Below, one piece after another: positions 17,321-25,796 of a stretch of DNA of 40,769 bases. This DNA is from Erysipelotrichaceae bacterium (GTDB lineage Bacteria > Bacillota_I > Bacilli_A > Erysipelotrichales > Erysipelotrichaceae): the NCBI GenBank assembly GCA_016302195.1, contig JAEDOA010000003.1, forward strand, positions 1 to 40,769, read 5' to 3'. The notes below the pieces were generated by a model. The model saw only the letters and a program-made list of their open reading frames with translations. It was not told where the DNA came from and did not search any database. The position numbers and the translations under genes are program-made. How positions within the stretch are numbered: the stretch's first letter is position 1; each line of letters opens with the position of its first letter.

Positions 17321-17360
17321 AAAAACAGACAGGCTGTAAAATGCAGCTATGTCTGTTTTT
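17321..17360. terminator. Bidirectional terminator between convergent units
   Basis: AAAAACAGACA and TGTCTGTTTTT form an 11-bp stem, with GCTG/CAGC inside, giving a T run on both strands. It closes glgA on the minus strand and backs up the plus-strand unit. The stretch 17183-17371 otherwise holds only the terminator at 17249-17298 and a weak TCGCAAA/TTTGCGA stem at 17185-17216. Confidence 0.85.
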
Positions 17361-17371
17361 AATTGTATTAA

Positions 17372-18796
17372 CTACTTCGATATTTCTTCGAATAATTCAA
17401 TATACTTCTTTGCTGAATTGTCCCAGCTGACATCACAACTCATCGCGTTTTTCATCAACAATTTCCACTCTGGTTTCTTATAATAATAGATGTACATCGC
17501 ATATTTCAAAACATTTAACAAATCATTTCCAGTAAAATGCTTAAATGAGAAACCATCACCTGTATGCTGATATTCGTTATAAGGATGAACTGTATCCTTT
17601 AAACCACCGACTTCTCTTACTAAAGGTAAGGTGCCGTATCTTTGAGCGATAAGTTGAGAAATACCACAAGGTTCAAACAATGACGGCATTAATAACACAT
17701 CAACACCAGCATATACCTGATGTGATAATGCCTCATTATAACCGCAATAGAATACTGCTCGATGTGGATATGTATGTTCAATCTGTTTAAACTGACTTTC
17801 TATATAACCATCCCCAGTTCCCAAGATAATGAGTTGGATATCCTGATTCATTATTTCAGATAGTTTTTCTAATATGATACTAACTCCTTTTTGCCAGGTT
17901 AGTCTTGAAACCATACCAACCAATAATACATCACCACTGACTCTTAGACCCAGTTGTTTTTGAAGCTGCTTTTTGCACTTTTTCTTTCCTGATAATCTCT
18001 TTATATTGTAATTTTCAATGATGTTTTTATCAGTTTCCGGATTCCACATGTCAATATCTATACCATTTACTATTCCAGATAAATCATTTTTACGGCTGAG
18101 CAATACTTTATCCATTCTTTCAGAATACTCTTCTGTCAAGATTTCCTGAGAATAACTCTGCGATACTGTGGTAACTTTATCAGCATATATTATGCCGGCT
18201 TTCATAAAGCTTATTCCATTGTCAAATTTTATATCACCATTTTTAAAATACTTACGATCCAAATTGAAATAATCAAGCATTGTATCTGGGAAATTACCCT
18301 GGAACAATAAATTGTGAATCGTATATATCGTTTTTATACCATTACGATATTTGTCACGATATTCTTTCTTTAACATAATAGGAATCATGCCTGTATGCCA
18401 GTCATTGCATAACAGAATGTTGTATTTGATATCAATATTTGTTAATAATTCACATACTGCCTTACAGAAGAAAGCGAATCTTTCACCATCGTCAACATAC
18501 CCATACATTTCATCACGATAGAAATATTTGTCATTACCGATAAAATAGTAATCGACGCCATCATGTTTCTGATAATACAAATCGCAGCTTGTGTTGATTA
18601 ATCCAGATTGCACATTAAACTGTTTCAAATGCTCTAGTTGATATTTGTCTTTAATCTTTTTATACAAAGGTAATACCACATCGCTTTGATAACCATGCTT
18701 TTGAATTGCTTGCGGTAAAGAACCGATTACATCTGCTAAACCACCTGACTTAATATATGGTAGTCCTTCAGAAGCAACAAATAGTATTTTTTTCAT
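17372..18796 (-). CDS. glgA: Glycogen synthase (ADP-glucose)
   Basis: GT5 enzyme that adds glucose from ADP-glucose to the non-reducing end of glycogen. The N-terminal KSGGLADVIGSLP (16-28) is the ADP-glucose binding loop, in its KSGGL variant of KTGGL. The C-terminal half carries GMVSRLTWQKG and MPSLFEPCGISQLIAQRYG, with the retaining GT-B glutamate in the FEPCG motif. The 474-residue length is standard. The start codon shares a base with the glgD stop (TAATG), so synthesis is coupled. Last gene of glgCDA, followed by a bidirectional terminator. Confidence 0.97.
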   Translation of the reverse strand: MKKILFVASEGLPYIKSGGLADVIGSLPQAIQKHGYQSDVVLPLYKKIKDKYQLEHLKQFNVQSGLINTSCDLYYQKHDGVDYYFIGNDKYFYRDEMYGYVDDGERFAFFCKAVCELLTNIDIKYNILLCNDWHTGMIPIMLKKEYRDKYRNGIKTIYTIHNLLFQGNFPDTMLDYFNLDRKYFKNGDIKFDNGISFMKAGIIYADKVTTVSQSYSQEILTEEYSERMDKVLLSRKNDLSGIVNGIDIDMWNPETDKNIIENYNIKRLSGKKKCKKQLQKQLGLRVSGDVLLVGMVSRLTWQKGVSIILEKLSEIMNQDIQLIILGTGDGYIESQFKQIEHTYPHRAVFYCGYNEALSHQVYAGVDVLLMPSLFEPCGISQLIAQRYGTLPLVREVGGLKDTVHPYNEYQHTGDGFSFKHFTGNDLLNVLKYAMYIYYYKKPEWKLLMKNAMSCDVSWDNSAKKYIELFEEISK

Positions 18797-19911
18797 TATA
18801 CAGTATCCCTTCTTTTGACATATAATATATTGTTTTTGTCTCCATTGATTGTATTAACAGTCTTCACAGTTGCTCTTTTATCAACTACTGTATAACTAAT
18901 CTGACTATTTTCGCCAATTACCGCAAATGGTAGGATGATACTGTTTTTAATTTTAACATTAGGTTTAATCTTTACACATCTTCCAATAATACAATTTTCA
19001 AGTTCACCTTGGATAACACAACCATTGGCGATAATGCTGTTTTTAACCTTAGCTTTTTTAGAATAGAAAGCAGGAACTGAGTCATTTGTCTTTGTATAAA
19101 TTGGCCATTGCTCATCAATTATTTGACTTGCCTTGTTTTGATCAATTAGTTCCATGCTTGTATCAAAATAATTCTTCAAAGAATTAATACAAGCTAAATA
19201 GCCTTCATACTTATATGGCAAAACGTTAAATTTTGTAACATTATCTTCAATTAATGACATTAATGAATAAATTGAACTTGTTTCAATAGCGTAATCCAGT
19301 AATTTAAGCAATATCTGTTTTGTCATAACATAGTTTTCCATAAAGACGTTATTGCATTCTTTACTTCCACCTCTAATACGTCTCATTCCCTTAATGTTGC
19401 CATCATCTATAATCAGTTCACGACAACCCAAGAATCTCTCTGATTCATTCTTTATTTCTTTATAAACAAGAGCGATGTCTTTTTCTGTTTCCTTTAACTG
19501 CTTAATAACCTGTTGATAGTCTATTCTGCATATCATATAGCTAGGAGCAATAACCACATAATCCGCTTTGGTTTCTTCGATACTTGCTCTATATTGACTT
19601 AATAAAGCGATATCAGTGAAATATAGCTTATTAATGATTGGGTGGTCAGAATATAAAATGTCTAATGATCCTGTTTTTGAGTTAATGTTGTATTGTGTAC
19701 CACCACCGATATGTTCAATTAAGGAACGTGGTTTTTCCTTTGTTAGTACCTTTATCTGATTAATCTTAGAATTAACTAGATTACTTAAAACAAAGTCAAT
19801 AACGCGATACCTTCCTAAAAAAGATATTGCTGGAATTGTTCTAAATTCTGATAAGCCCTCAACAATAACATCATCATTTTCAAAATTAACGATACCTAAA
19901 ATATTTGCCAT
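18796..19911 (-). CDS. glgD: Glucose-1-phosphate adenylyltransferase subunit GlgD
   Basis: GlgD is the non-catalytic partner of GlgC in Bacillota; the GlgC/GlgD mix is the active ADP-glucose pyrophosphorylase. The 371-residue protein has the nucleotidyltransferase fold (SFLGRYRVIDFVLSNLVNS near residues 30-48) and a C-terminal left-handed beta-helix of hexapeptide repeats. The N-terminal GGxGTRL nucleotide-binding loop is absent, replaced by ILGIVNFENDDVIVEGL, as expected for GlgD. It lies 1 nt after glgC and overlaps glgA by 1 nt. Confidence 0.95.
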   Translation of the reverse strand: MANILGIVNFENDDVIVEGLSEFRTIPAISFLGRYRVIDFVLSNLVNSKINQIKVLTKEKPRSLIEHIGGGTQYNINSKTGSLDILYSDHPIINKLYFTDIALLSQYRASIEETKADYVVIAPSYMICRIDYQQVIKQLKETEKDIALVYKEIKNESERFLGCRELIIDDGNIKGMRRIRGGSKECNNVFMENYVMTKQILLKLLDYAIETSSIYSLMSLIEDNVTKFNVLPYKYEGYLACINSLKNYFDTSMELIDQNKASQIIDEQWPIYTKTNDSVPAFYSKKAKVKNSIIANGCVIQGELENCIIGRCVKIKPNVKIKNSIILPFAVIGENSQISYTVVDKRATVKTVNTINGDKNNILYVKRRDTV

Positions 19912-19912
19912 A

Positions 19913-21031
19913 TTATTTACCCTCCAATGATGCTACTAACTCAACTTCTTCTTTATTGCCTAATTCCATATTCTCTTTGATAGTCAACCCTTCAGCGACA
20001 ATACACTTATTCACTACTGCCCCTTTACATACTTTTACATTAGGCATAATAACTGAATCTATAACAGTAGCTCCCTCTTCAATGTTAACATCTCTAAATA
20101 GGACGCTATTTGTCACTGTTCCATTAATTACACAGCCCTGATTAATGTAACAACTCTTAATCTTAGCAGTCTTGCCAATAAACTGTGGGCTGGTTGGTAC
20201 ATCTTCAGTAAATATTTTCCAAGTTTCATCGCCTAAGTTTAAAGGATTCTCTTCAACTAATAAATCCATGTTGGCCTGCCATAAAGAATCAATTGTCCCT
20301 ACATCCTTCCAATATCCGCTGAATGGATAAGCGAATATTTTCTTTCCTTCATCTAGTAATGTTGGAATAATATTCTTGCCAAAGTCATGACTAGTATCTA
20401 GTTCAGCATCTTCAATTAGAGCTTTCTTTAAAACATCATAATTAAAAATATAAATACCCATACTTGCCAAATTGCTCTTTGGATTTTTAGGTTTTTCTTC
20501 AAATTGATAAACCTGCTTATTTTCATGAGCGTTCATTATTCCAAAACGTCTTGCTTCTTCTAAAGTAACAGTCAAGGCTGCTACGGTAACATCTGCACCA
20601 TTCTCTTTGTGGAAATTCAACATTTTTTCATAATTCATCTTATAAATGTGATCTCCTGACAAAATCAGAACATATTCTGGATTATATTGATCCATAAAAT
20701 CGATGTTTTGATAAATAGCATCGGCTGTACCACGATATAAGCCAAAGCCAGTGCTTTTTTCTCTTGGTGATAAAACAAAAGTACCGCTATTATGACCTTC
20801 TAAACCCCAAACCGCCCCTTGAGAGACGTAAGAGTTTAATAAAATTGATTCATACTGGGTCAAAATACCAACATAACTGATATTTGAATTGGCACAGTTG
20901 CTCAATGGGAAGTCAATAATACGATACTTTCCTCCATAGTATACAGCTGGTTTGGCAGACTTGTTTGTCAATTCGTGAAGTCTTGTACCTCTACCACCTG
21001 CAAGAATCATTGCTAACATCTCGGTTTTCAT
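19913..21031 (-). CDS. glgC: Glucose-1-phosphate adenylyltransferase, catalytic subunit
   Basis: Makes ADP-glucose and PPi from ATP and glucose-1-phosphate, the committed step of bacterial glycogen synthesis. AGGRGTRLHELTNKSAKPA begins near residue 10, followed by YRIIDFPLSNCANS, the GLYRGTADAIYQN segment, FEEKP and the sugar-phosphate-binding region GYWKDVGTIDSLWQANMDLL. A C-terminal left-handed beta-helix follows. I take ATG 21031 (372 residues), which has AGGTGGGG just upstream; a GTG three codons earlier would place the start inside that ribosome binding site. It heads the glgCDA unit with its own promoter and cre site. Confidence 0.96.
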   Translation of the reverse strand: MKTEMLAMILAGGRGTRLHELTNKSAKPAVYYGGKYRIIDFPLSNCANSNISYVGILTQYESILLNSYVSQGAVWGLEGHNSGTFVLSPREKSTGFGLYRGTADAIYQNIDFMDQYNPEYVLILSGDHIYKMNYEKMLNFHKENGADVTVAALTVTLEEARRFGIMNAHENKQVYQFEEKPKNPKSNLASMGIYIFNYDVLKKALIEDAELDTSHDFGKNIIPTLLDEGKKIFAYPFSGYWKDVGTIDSLWQANMDLLVEENPLNLGDETWKIFTEDVPTSPQFIGKTAKIKSCYINQGCVINGTVTNSVLFRDVNIEEGATVIDSVIMPNVKVCKGAVVNKCIVAEGLTIKENMELGNKEEVELVASLEGK

Positions 21032-21057
21032 ATTCCCCACCTACCTAAATTATAATC

Positions 21058-21091
21058 AACCGTTTTTTATATTATAACACTGAAAACGGTT
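21058..21091. promoter_or_regulatory. Inverted repeat over the glgC -10 region
   Basis: AACCGTTTT and AAAACGGTT, 9 bp each, are separated by 16 nt and flank the -10 box and start point of the glgC promoter. One arm is part of the cre match. It could be a wider operator or a chance extension of the cre half-site. Confidence 0.35.
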
Positions 21092-21099
21092 ACACTCAA
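21071..21099 (-). promoter_or_regulatory. Promoter of glgCDA
   Basis: TTGAGT (21094-21099), a 17-nt spacer and a perfect TATAAT (21071-21076), preceded by TGT as an extended -10. The start codon lies about 33 nt downstream of the expected start point. This is one of the best promoter matches in the window. Confidence 0.8.
21081..21094 (-). promoter_or_regulatory. cre site (CcpA operator) in the glgC promoter
   Basis: TGTAACCGTTTTCA agrees with the catabolite-responsive element consensus TGWAANCGNTNWCA at every position. It fills most of the spacer between the -35 and -10 boxes, a position where bound CcpA would block RNA polymerase, so repression by preferred sugars is the likely effect. CcpA binding is inferred from the consensus. 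Confidence 0.7.
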
Positions 21100-21146
21100 C
21101 CATTAACAGTGTCAAATTGATATAAAGATAGTTAGAAAATGTGCTA

Positions 21147-23198
21147 TCACTCTAAAGGATACTTAGCAGAGCCATCTTTGTTAAAGACATAACTGTAATA
21201 GTCATAATCCAATATAGCTAGTGAATATTTCCTTGATAAATCGAGTTTTCCGTTAATTTTTTGAACATAATCTTCAATTTCATCATCATTTAGTGTACAA
21301 TTATCACTTTTTACAAAGCTCTTTGAAGCAGAATAATATGTTCCCTGTTCAGTTTTCCAATTGTAGTTTCCTCCAGTAGAAGTCATTGTATTAATAATCG
21401 CTATATGCTCTCCATTCGATAAGATGTCAGAACCGGTAATAAAACGCGAATCAAATTCTATTCCAAATAAGTTAGCTAAAGTAGGAACTATATCATATGG
21501 ACCACAATACTGTTGTACTTCAATTGGATTTTCCATCGAACTACAATACAAAATAAAGCTGTTTTTGTATAGTTCTAAATTGTCCCTTATATTATTAATA
21601 TCTAGATTATATAGTTCTGCCAAACCAGCATCAGTCATACCATAAGGATAATGGTCAGCACACATCGCAAATACTGTATCATCCAGTTTTCCAGCTTCAT
21701 CTAGTTTTTCGACTAAATAAGTCAAAGCCTTTTCTACTTCCAATTGAGTGGCTATATATGGCTTTACCTCATTAGAATAAGGTAAATTCTCAACCTCAGA
21801 GCGGTGATAAGAAGCCATGCTATTGCCGATATAGGTGTAATTCATATGCCCTGAAACAGTCATGTAGTAAACATGGAATGGTTCATCTGCATTAATATAA
21901 TCATTTATTGAGCTTTTCATCATTTCATAATCTGAATTTGGCCAACAGTAGTAATCCAAAACAAGTCCGTTACCAATTCCTTTATATGTAGGATAGCCAA
22001 AATTTGGATGGGCTAAATCTCTACTATAGTAATCATAAGTATGATTATGATAAGCAAATGTTGTATAACCAGAATTCATAAATAAATTTCCCATGGCTGA
22101 ATAGGTTAAGGTGTTGGCACTTTTTGCAATACAAGAAGCATTTGAATAGAAATTACCTGTCATATTACAATACTCGCCAGAAGCAGTTGAACCTCCCCAT
22201 AAAGGATTATAAAAGTTTTCGAAAATAAAACCTTCAGTTGCCATTTTATACAAAGTTGGGGTTAACTCTGGGTCAATCACTTTATCAGAGAAACCCTCTA
22301 AAGTTAAAAAGATTAAATTTTTACCTTCAAACATGGCCGTATATTCATTCAACTCAGTTGCCTCTTTACTTTGAAAATACTGGTGCATAGACTTTATTGT
22401 AGCATCACTGGTATTCTCTATCATTTTTTCAAAGTCAATATAAATGATGTTTTTTTCAACAAGCTTTTCAACGCTAGATGTAAAATCTGTTTTGCCTTGA
22501 ATAGAATTATCTATTACCTGATTATCTCCACCAAAACTTTCCTGGCTAGGAAAGATAGTCTGCTGTAGATCAATTAATGATGATGTTATTATTCCATAGT
22601 GCTTATACACACTGCTGGTATCATCTTTAAAATGACTAACTATTCTATTGTTATCGGTATAATTCATATTATATATAAGGAAGAAAGACAAAGCTAAAGA
22701 CACAGCAAAGGAAATCAGTTTATTTATCCAACCTGTTTGTATTTTTTTATGGCCTATCAAAAAACAAACCAAAATAGCTGGTAATAATGAAGTCAAAACT
22801 TTATACCAGTTGGCTATTATTCCATCAATTGCCTCCCTATAAAACTGAGTTACATCATTTGCTAAACCTATTGTTTGCCAAATAAAAAAGGAGTGAAATA
22901 TTGAGTAATAAATTAGTACGACTGAATAATAAATGCCCAATATTAACAATAATACTACCGCAACAATCTTTTGAGCTACTCTAGGCATAAATGATAAAAT
23001 TACATTTATTATTAGACCAAAAGATATAGCTGTGATAGCAGAAAAAATCCATCCATAATTTAAATTAAAGCCAAATAAGTAATAATAACCTATTAACTCC
23101 ATAAATAGCAGTAAAAATGGTAAAATCCACCATCCATGACTGTGATTTACTTTTTCATCTAGCATATAAACTAATCTATTATTGCGACGTTTCTTCAT
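21147..23198 (-). CDS. LTA-synthase-like phosphoglycerol transferase
   Basis: A 683-residue membrane protein of the LtaS/sulfatase fold group. About five membrane helices (residues ~18-175) precede an extracellular alkaline-phosphatase-like domain. The metal/active-site pattern of LtaS is visible: Glu in IFLTLEGFSD (~296), the nucleophile Thr in GGSTASGEYC (~338) and Asp-His in CADHYPYG (~515). Such enzymes move glycerol phosphate from phosphatidylglycerol onto a lipid or glycan acceptor outside the cell. Substrate could be lipoteichoic acid or another polymer. The start overlaps the preceding lipoprotein stop by 4 nt. No terminator follows, so transcription may continue into glgC. Confidence 0.85.
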   Translation of the reverse strand: MKKRRNNRLVYMLDEKVNHSHGWWILPFLLLFMELIGYYYLFGFNLNYGWIFSAITAISFGLIINVILSFMPRVAQKIVAVVLLLILGIYYSVVLIYYSIFHSFFIWQTIGLANDVTQFYREAIDGIIANWYKVLTSLLPAILVCFLIGHKKIQTGWINKLISFAVSLALSFFLIYNMNYTDNNRIVSHFKDDTSSVYKHYGIITSSLIDLQQTIFPSQESFGGDNQVIDNSIQGKTDFTSSVEKLVEKNIIYIDFEKMIENTSDATIKSMHQYFQSKEATELNEYTAMFEGKNLIFLTLEGFSDKVIDPELTPTLYKMATEGFIFENFYNPLWGGSTASGEYCNMTGNFYSNASCIAKSANTLTYSAMGNLFMNSGYTTFAYHNHTYDYYSRDLAHPNFGYPTYKGIGNGLVLDYYCWPNSDYEMMKSSINDYINADEPFHVYYMTVSGHMNYTYIGNSMASYHRSEVENLPYSNEVKPYIATQLEVEKALTYLVEKLDEAGKLDDTVFAMCADHYPYGMTDAGLAELYNLDINNIRDNLELYKNSFILYCSSMENPIEVQQYCGPYDIVPTLANLFGIEFDSRFITGSDILSNGEHIAIINTMTSTGGNYNWKTEQGTYYSASKSFVKSDNCTLNDDEIEDYVQKINGKLDLSRKYSLAILDYDYYSYVFNKDGSAKYPLE

Positions 23199-23917
23199 TG
23201 GCCTACTCCCATTCTGTGCATAACAAAATTATCCGCATCATAATACTGATACAAATAGTCTGACTCATAGTAATTAACATCACTATTTCTTACCCCAATA
23301 ACAAACCCATCGTAATTCTCTGGAAGTAATACATTTACCACAACTGTTGTAACGATTCGATATTCCCCAGATCTTTTTTCCCATTGATTATTTTTGATTG
23401 TGATATCTAATTTGCAATTCTGATAATCATTGCCATAATAATTTACAGTAAATGTGTTAATCTTGTTATCCTTATCATATTGATAAGTATCTTTAAACTT
23501 AACATCATCATAGTAATCGGCTAAAAAAACGTTATAATTTGCTCCATATTCCTGGGCATTATCATCAAAGAAGACAAGCTCCATTTCCAAATGATTCCAA
23601 ATATAGCCTTTTTCACTATTGTGACTGTCATCTTGCTGGTATTGATAATAGTTTTTAAATTCAACTGTCGCCTCGGTTTGAACTGATTGCTGCTGATTTG
23701 CATCTACGATTGTAGTAAACTGTTCTATCTCGTTAAGCGAAATAAAGTTATCGATGTGATGCTTAACAAAATCAGGGGTTAATACATCTCCCTTTGCTTC
23801 ACCACATATTTTACAAATAGCACTTTGTTGAAAATTTGCCTTTGAATATTCATGAAAATGAACCCCTGAGCATCCTGACAACAGCACAACAATTACAATC
23901 ACAAACAGTTTTTTCAT
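23195..23917 (-). CDS. Lipoprotein with Cys-X2-Cys knuckle near the N-terminus
   Basis: A 240-residue lipoprotein (signal peptide, lipobox LLSGC, Cys16). Directly after the anchor is HFHEYSKANF and then CKICGEAKGD, so two histidines and a CxxC pair could bind a metal or form a disulphide. The remainder is a beta-rich extracellular domain rich in Tyr, Asp and Asn. It overlaps folC and the LTA-synthase-like gene by 4 nt each, which ties it to the latter; a role with that enzyme at the cell surface is a guess. I do not recognise a family. Confidence 0.75.
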   Translation of the reverse strand: MKKLFVIVIVVLLSGCSGVHFHEYSKANFQQSAICKICGEAKGDVLTPDFVKHHIDNFISLNEIEQFTTIVDANQQQSVQTEATVEFKNYYQYQQDDSHNSEKGYIWNHLEMELVFFDDNAQEYGANYNVFLADYYDDVKFKDTYQYDKDNKINTFTVNYYGNDYQNCKLDITIKNNQWEKRSGEYRIVTTVVVNVLLPENYDGFVIGVRNSDVNYYESDYLYQYYDADNFVMHRMGVGQ

Positions 23918-25134
23918 ACCAATTTCCTATTTAATAAATACTCTCTTGCATCCGAGATAAAATATAAAGATCCAGTTATCACTACTGCTTTACCTGAATT
24001 AATCGCCTTTTCAATTGCTTGTTTATAATCTTCTATCACAACACAATTGGTCCCCTGCGCTAATTTCTGCGCCGTCTGCATTCGGTGATTCTCGAATTCA
24101 GTAACAATAACTTCTCCCTTAGATAATAACATATTTAACATTTTTTGGTATTCCTTATCTTTTAAGGCTGAAAAAACAATTATTAATTTTTTATTAATAT
24201 TATTTAGGCTTTTGCATAATGCCTCAATTCCATTAACATTATGAGCTCCATCAAGAATAATAAGCGGATCAGAGCTAATGACTTCAAATCTGCCCGCCCA
24301 AGTAGTTTTTAATCCTGATACTATTTGATTATCATTTACTTTTATCAGCCCTTTTTGATTTAGAATTTCTATTAATGTAATTGCAGCGGTACTATTTAAT
24401 ATCTGGTAGCTTGCCAATGTTGGAAGATCTATTTTTTTATTGTGATAATCAAAGCTGATATGGTCAGTTATTGTGATATTTTCAGGCTTATCAACAAAAA
24501 CTAAATTAGCATTTTCCTGTTCACATTTTTTTCTAAAGACATCGATAGCCTGCTGTTTTTCCTCAAAAGTAACAACATCAACCCCTTTTTTAATAATACC
24601 TGCTTTTTCGTAAGCAATTTTTTCAATTGAATCGCCCAATATATTCATGTGATCCATCTCTATATTGGTTATCACTTCACCTATTGGAGTTATTACATTG
24701 GTATTATCAAGTCTTCCTCCCATTCCAACTTCATATACTGCGATATCAACGTTGTTATCAAGAAAATAACATACCGAAATAAACATATCGATTTCAAACA
24801 TTGACAACTCATACTGACAAAACAAATCATAATATTTATTTACTGTCTGCAAAAAGTATTCGCCATTAATATTTTCATTATTTATTCTTATTCTATCTAA
24901 GTGGGTTACCAAATGAGGAGAAGTAAAGCTGCCTACCTTATATCCAGCAGTTTGTAAAATAGAGCGAAGATAATTAGTGGTAGAACCTTTACCATTTGTT
25001 CCTGCCACATGTAGGCACTTTAATTTATGTTGAGGATTCCCCATCATCTCCATAAACTGCTGGAATTGCTCAAAACTATGTACTTTACGTCTGCTCATGA
25101 CCCAATCTAGAGCTTGTTGTAAATTATCTAACAT
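23914..25134 (-). CDS. folC: Folylpolyglutamate synthase / dihydrofolate synthase
   Basis: A Mur-ligase-type ATP enzyme that adds glutamate to folates, and in bacteria often also makes dihydrofolate from dihydropteroate. The P-loop GTNGKGSTTNYL lies near residue 43, followed by GSFTSPHLVTHLDRIRIN and the EVGMGGRLDNTN region, all FolC signatures; ILDGAHNVNG marks the C-terminal domain. I choose ATG 25134 (406 residues), with GGAG 9 nt upstream and 2 nt after the ung stop. A TTG five codons upstream would need a poor ribosome site. The gene shares an operon with glycogen genes, an unrelated pathway. Confidence 0.95.
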   Translation of the reverse strand: MLDNLQQALDWVMSRRKVHSFEQFQQFMEMMGNPQHKLKCLHVAGTNGKGSTTNYLRSILQTAGYKVGSFTSPHLVTHLDRIRINNENINGEYFLQTVNKYYDLFCQYELSMFEIDMFISVCYFLDNNVDIAVYEVGMGGRLDNTNVITPIGEVITNIEMDHMNILGDSIEKIAYEKAGIIKKGVDVVTFEEKQQAIDVFRKKCEQENANLVFVDKPENITITDHISFDYHNKKIDLPTLASYQILNSTAAITLIEILNQKGLIKVNDNQIVSGLKTTWAGRFEVISSDPLIILDGAHNVNGIEALCKSLNNINKKLIIVFSALKDKEYQKMLNMLLSKGEVIVTEFENHRMQTAQKLAQGTNCVVIEDYKQAIEKAINSGKAVVITGSLYFISDAREYLLNRKLV

Positions 25135-25136
25135 TT

Positions 25137-25796
25137 TTAATTTCTCCAATCTATTTTTTCCAATCCGTTTTTTGTTAAGTACTGATTAGCCAGCACAAAA
25201 TGATTATTGCCAAAAAAGCCATGATAAGCACTCAAAGGAGATGGATGAGCGGCAGTCAAAACTAAATGACTTTTGTTTTTTAAAAGATTCATCTTGCTTT
25301 TAGCATTGTTTCCCCATAGCATAAAAACCATTGGTTGCTTTTGCTTATCTAAATACTCTATCACATGATCGGTGAAAATCTCCCACCCTTTATCTTTATG
25401 AGAGTTAGGGCAGTCTTTTTTTACGGTCAATACGGTGTTCAATAACAAGACACCCTGTCTGGCCCATTTGATAAGACAACCATTATCACTCATTTTAACA
25501 TGCAGCTGATTGCTGATTTCTTTATATATGTTCTTTAATGAAGCCGGCAAGGCAACGTTTTTATTAACCGAAAAGGCCAAACCCATGGCCTGATTAGGCT
25601 GGTGGTAGGGATCCTGCCCTAAGATAACTACCTTAACTTTATCTAAATCCGTATATAAAAACGCGTTAAAAACATCTGTTTTTTGAGGATATATGATTTC
25701 ATTTTGATATTGTTGCTTTAAAAAGGAAGACAATTCGACGAAATACTTTTGCTTAAATTCGTTGTTTAAGAATTCATCCCAGCTTTTGTTGATCAT
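25137..25796 (-). CDS. ung: Uracil-DNA glycosylase (family 1)
   Basis: Removes uracil from DNA to start base-excision repair. The 219-residue protein has the water-activating motif GQDPYHQP (60-67, Asp62) and the DNA-intercalation motif HPSPLSAYHGFFGNNHF (from 184, with His184). WGNNAKSK before it is also typical. Its ATG overlaps the pullulanase gene stop by 4 nt and folC follows after 2 nt. No odd features are seen other than its place inside a glycogen operon. Confidence 0.97.
   Translation of the reverse strand: MINKSWDEFLNNEFKQKYFVELSSFLKQQYQNEIIYPQKTDVFNAFLYTDLDKVKVVILGQDPYHQPNQAMGLAFSVNKNVALPASLKNIYKEISNQLHVKMSDNGCLIKWARQGVLLLNTVLTVKKDCPNSHKDKGWEIFTDHVIEYLDKQKQPMVFMLWGNNAKSKMNLLKNKSHLVLTAAHPSPLSAYHGFFGNNHFVLANQYLTKNGLEKIDWRN

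Noticed and set aside
25135-25149. TTG at 25149 as folC start
   Set aside because: ATG five codons later has GGAG upstream and begins the conserved part of the protein.
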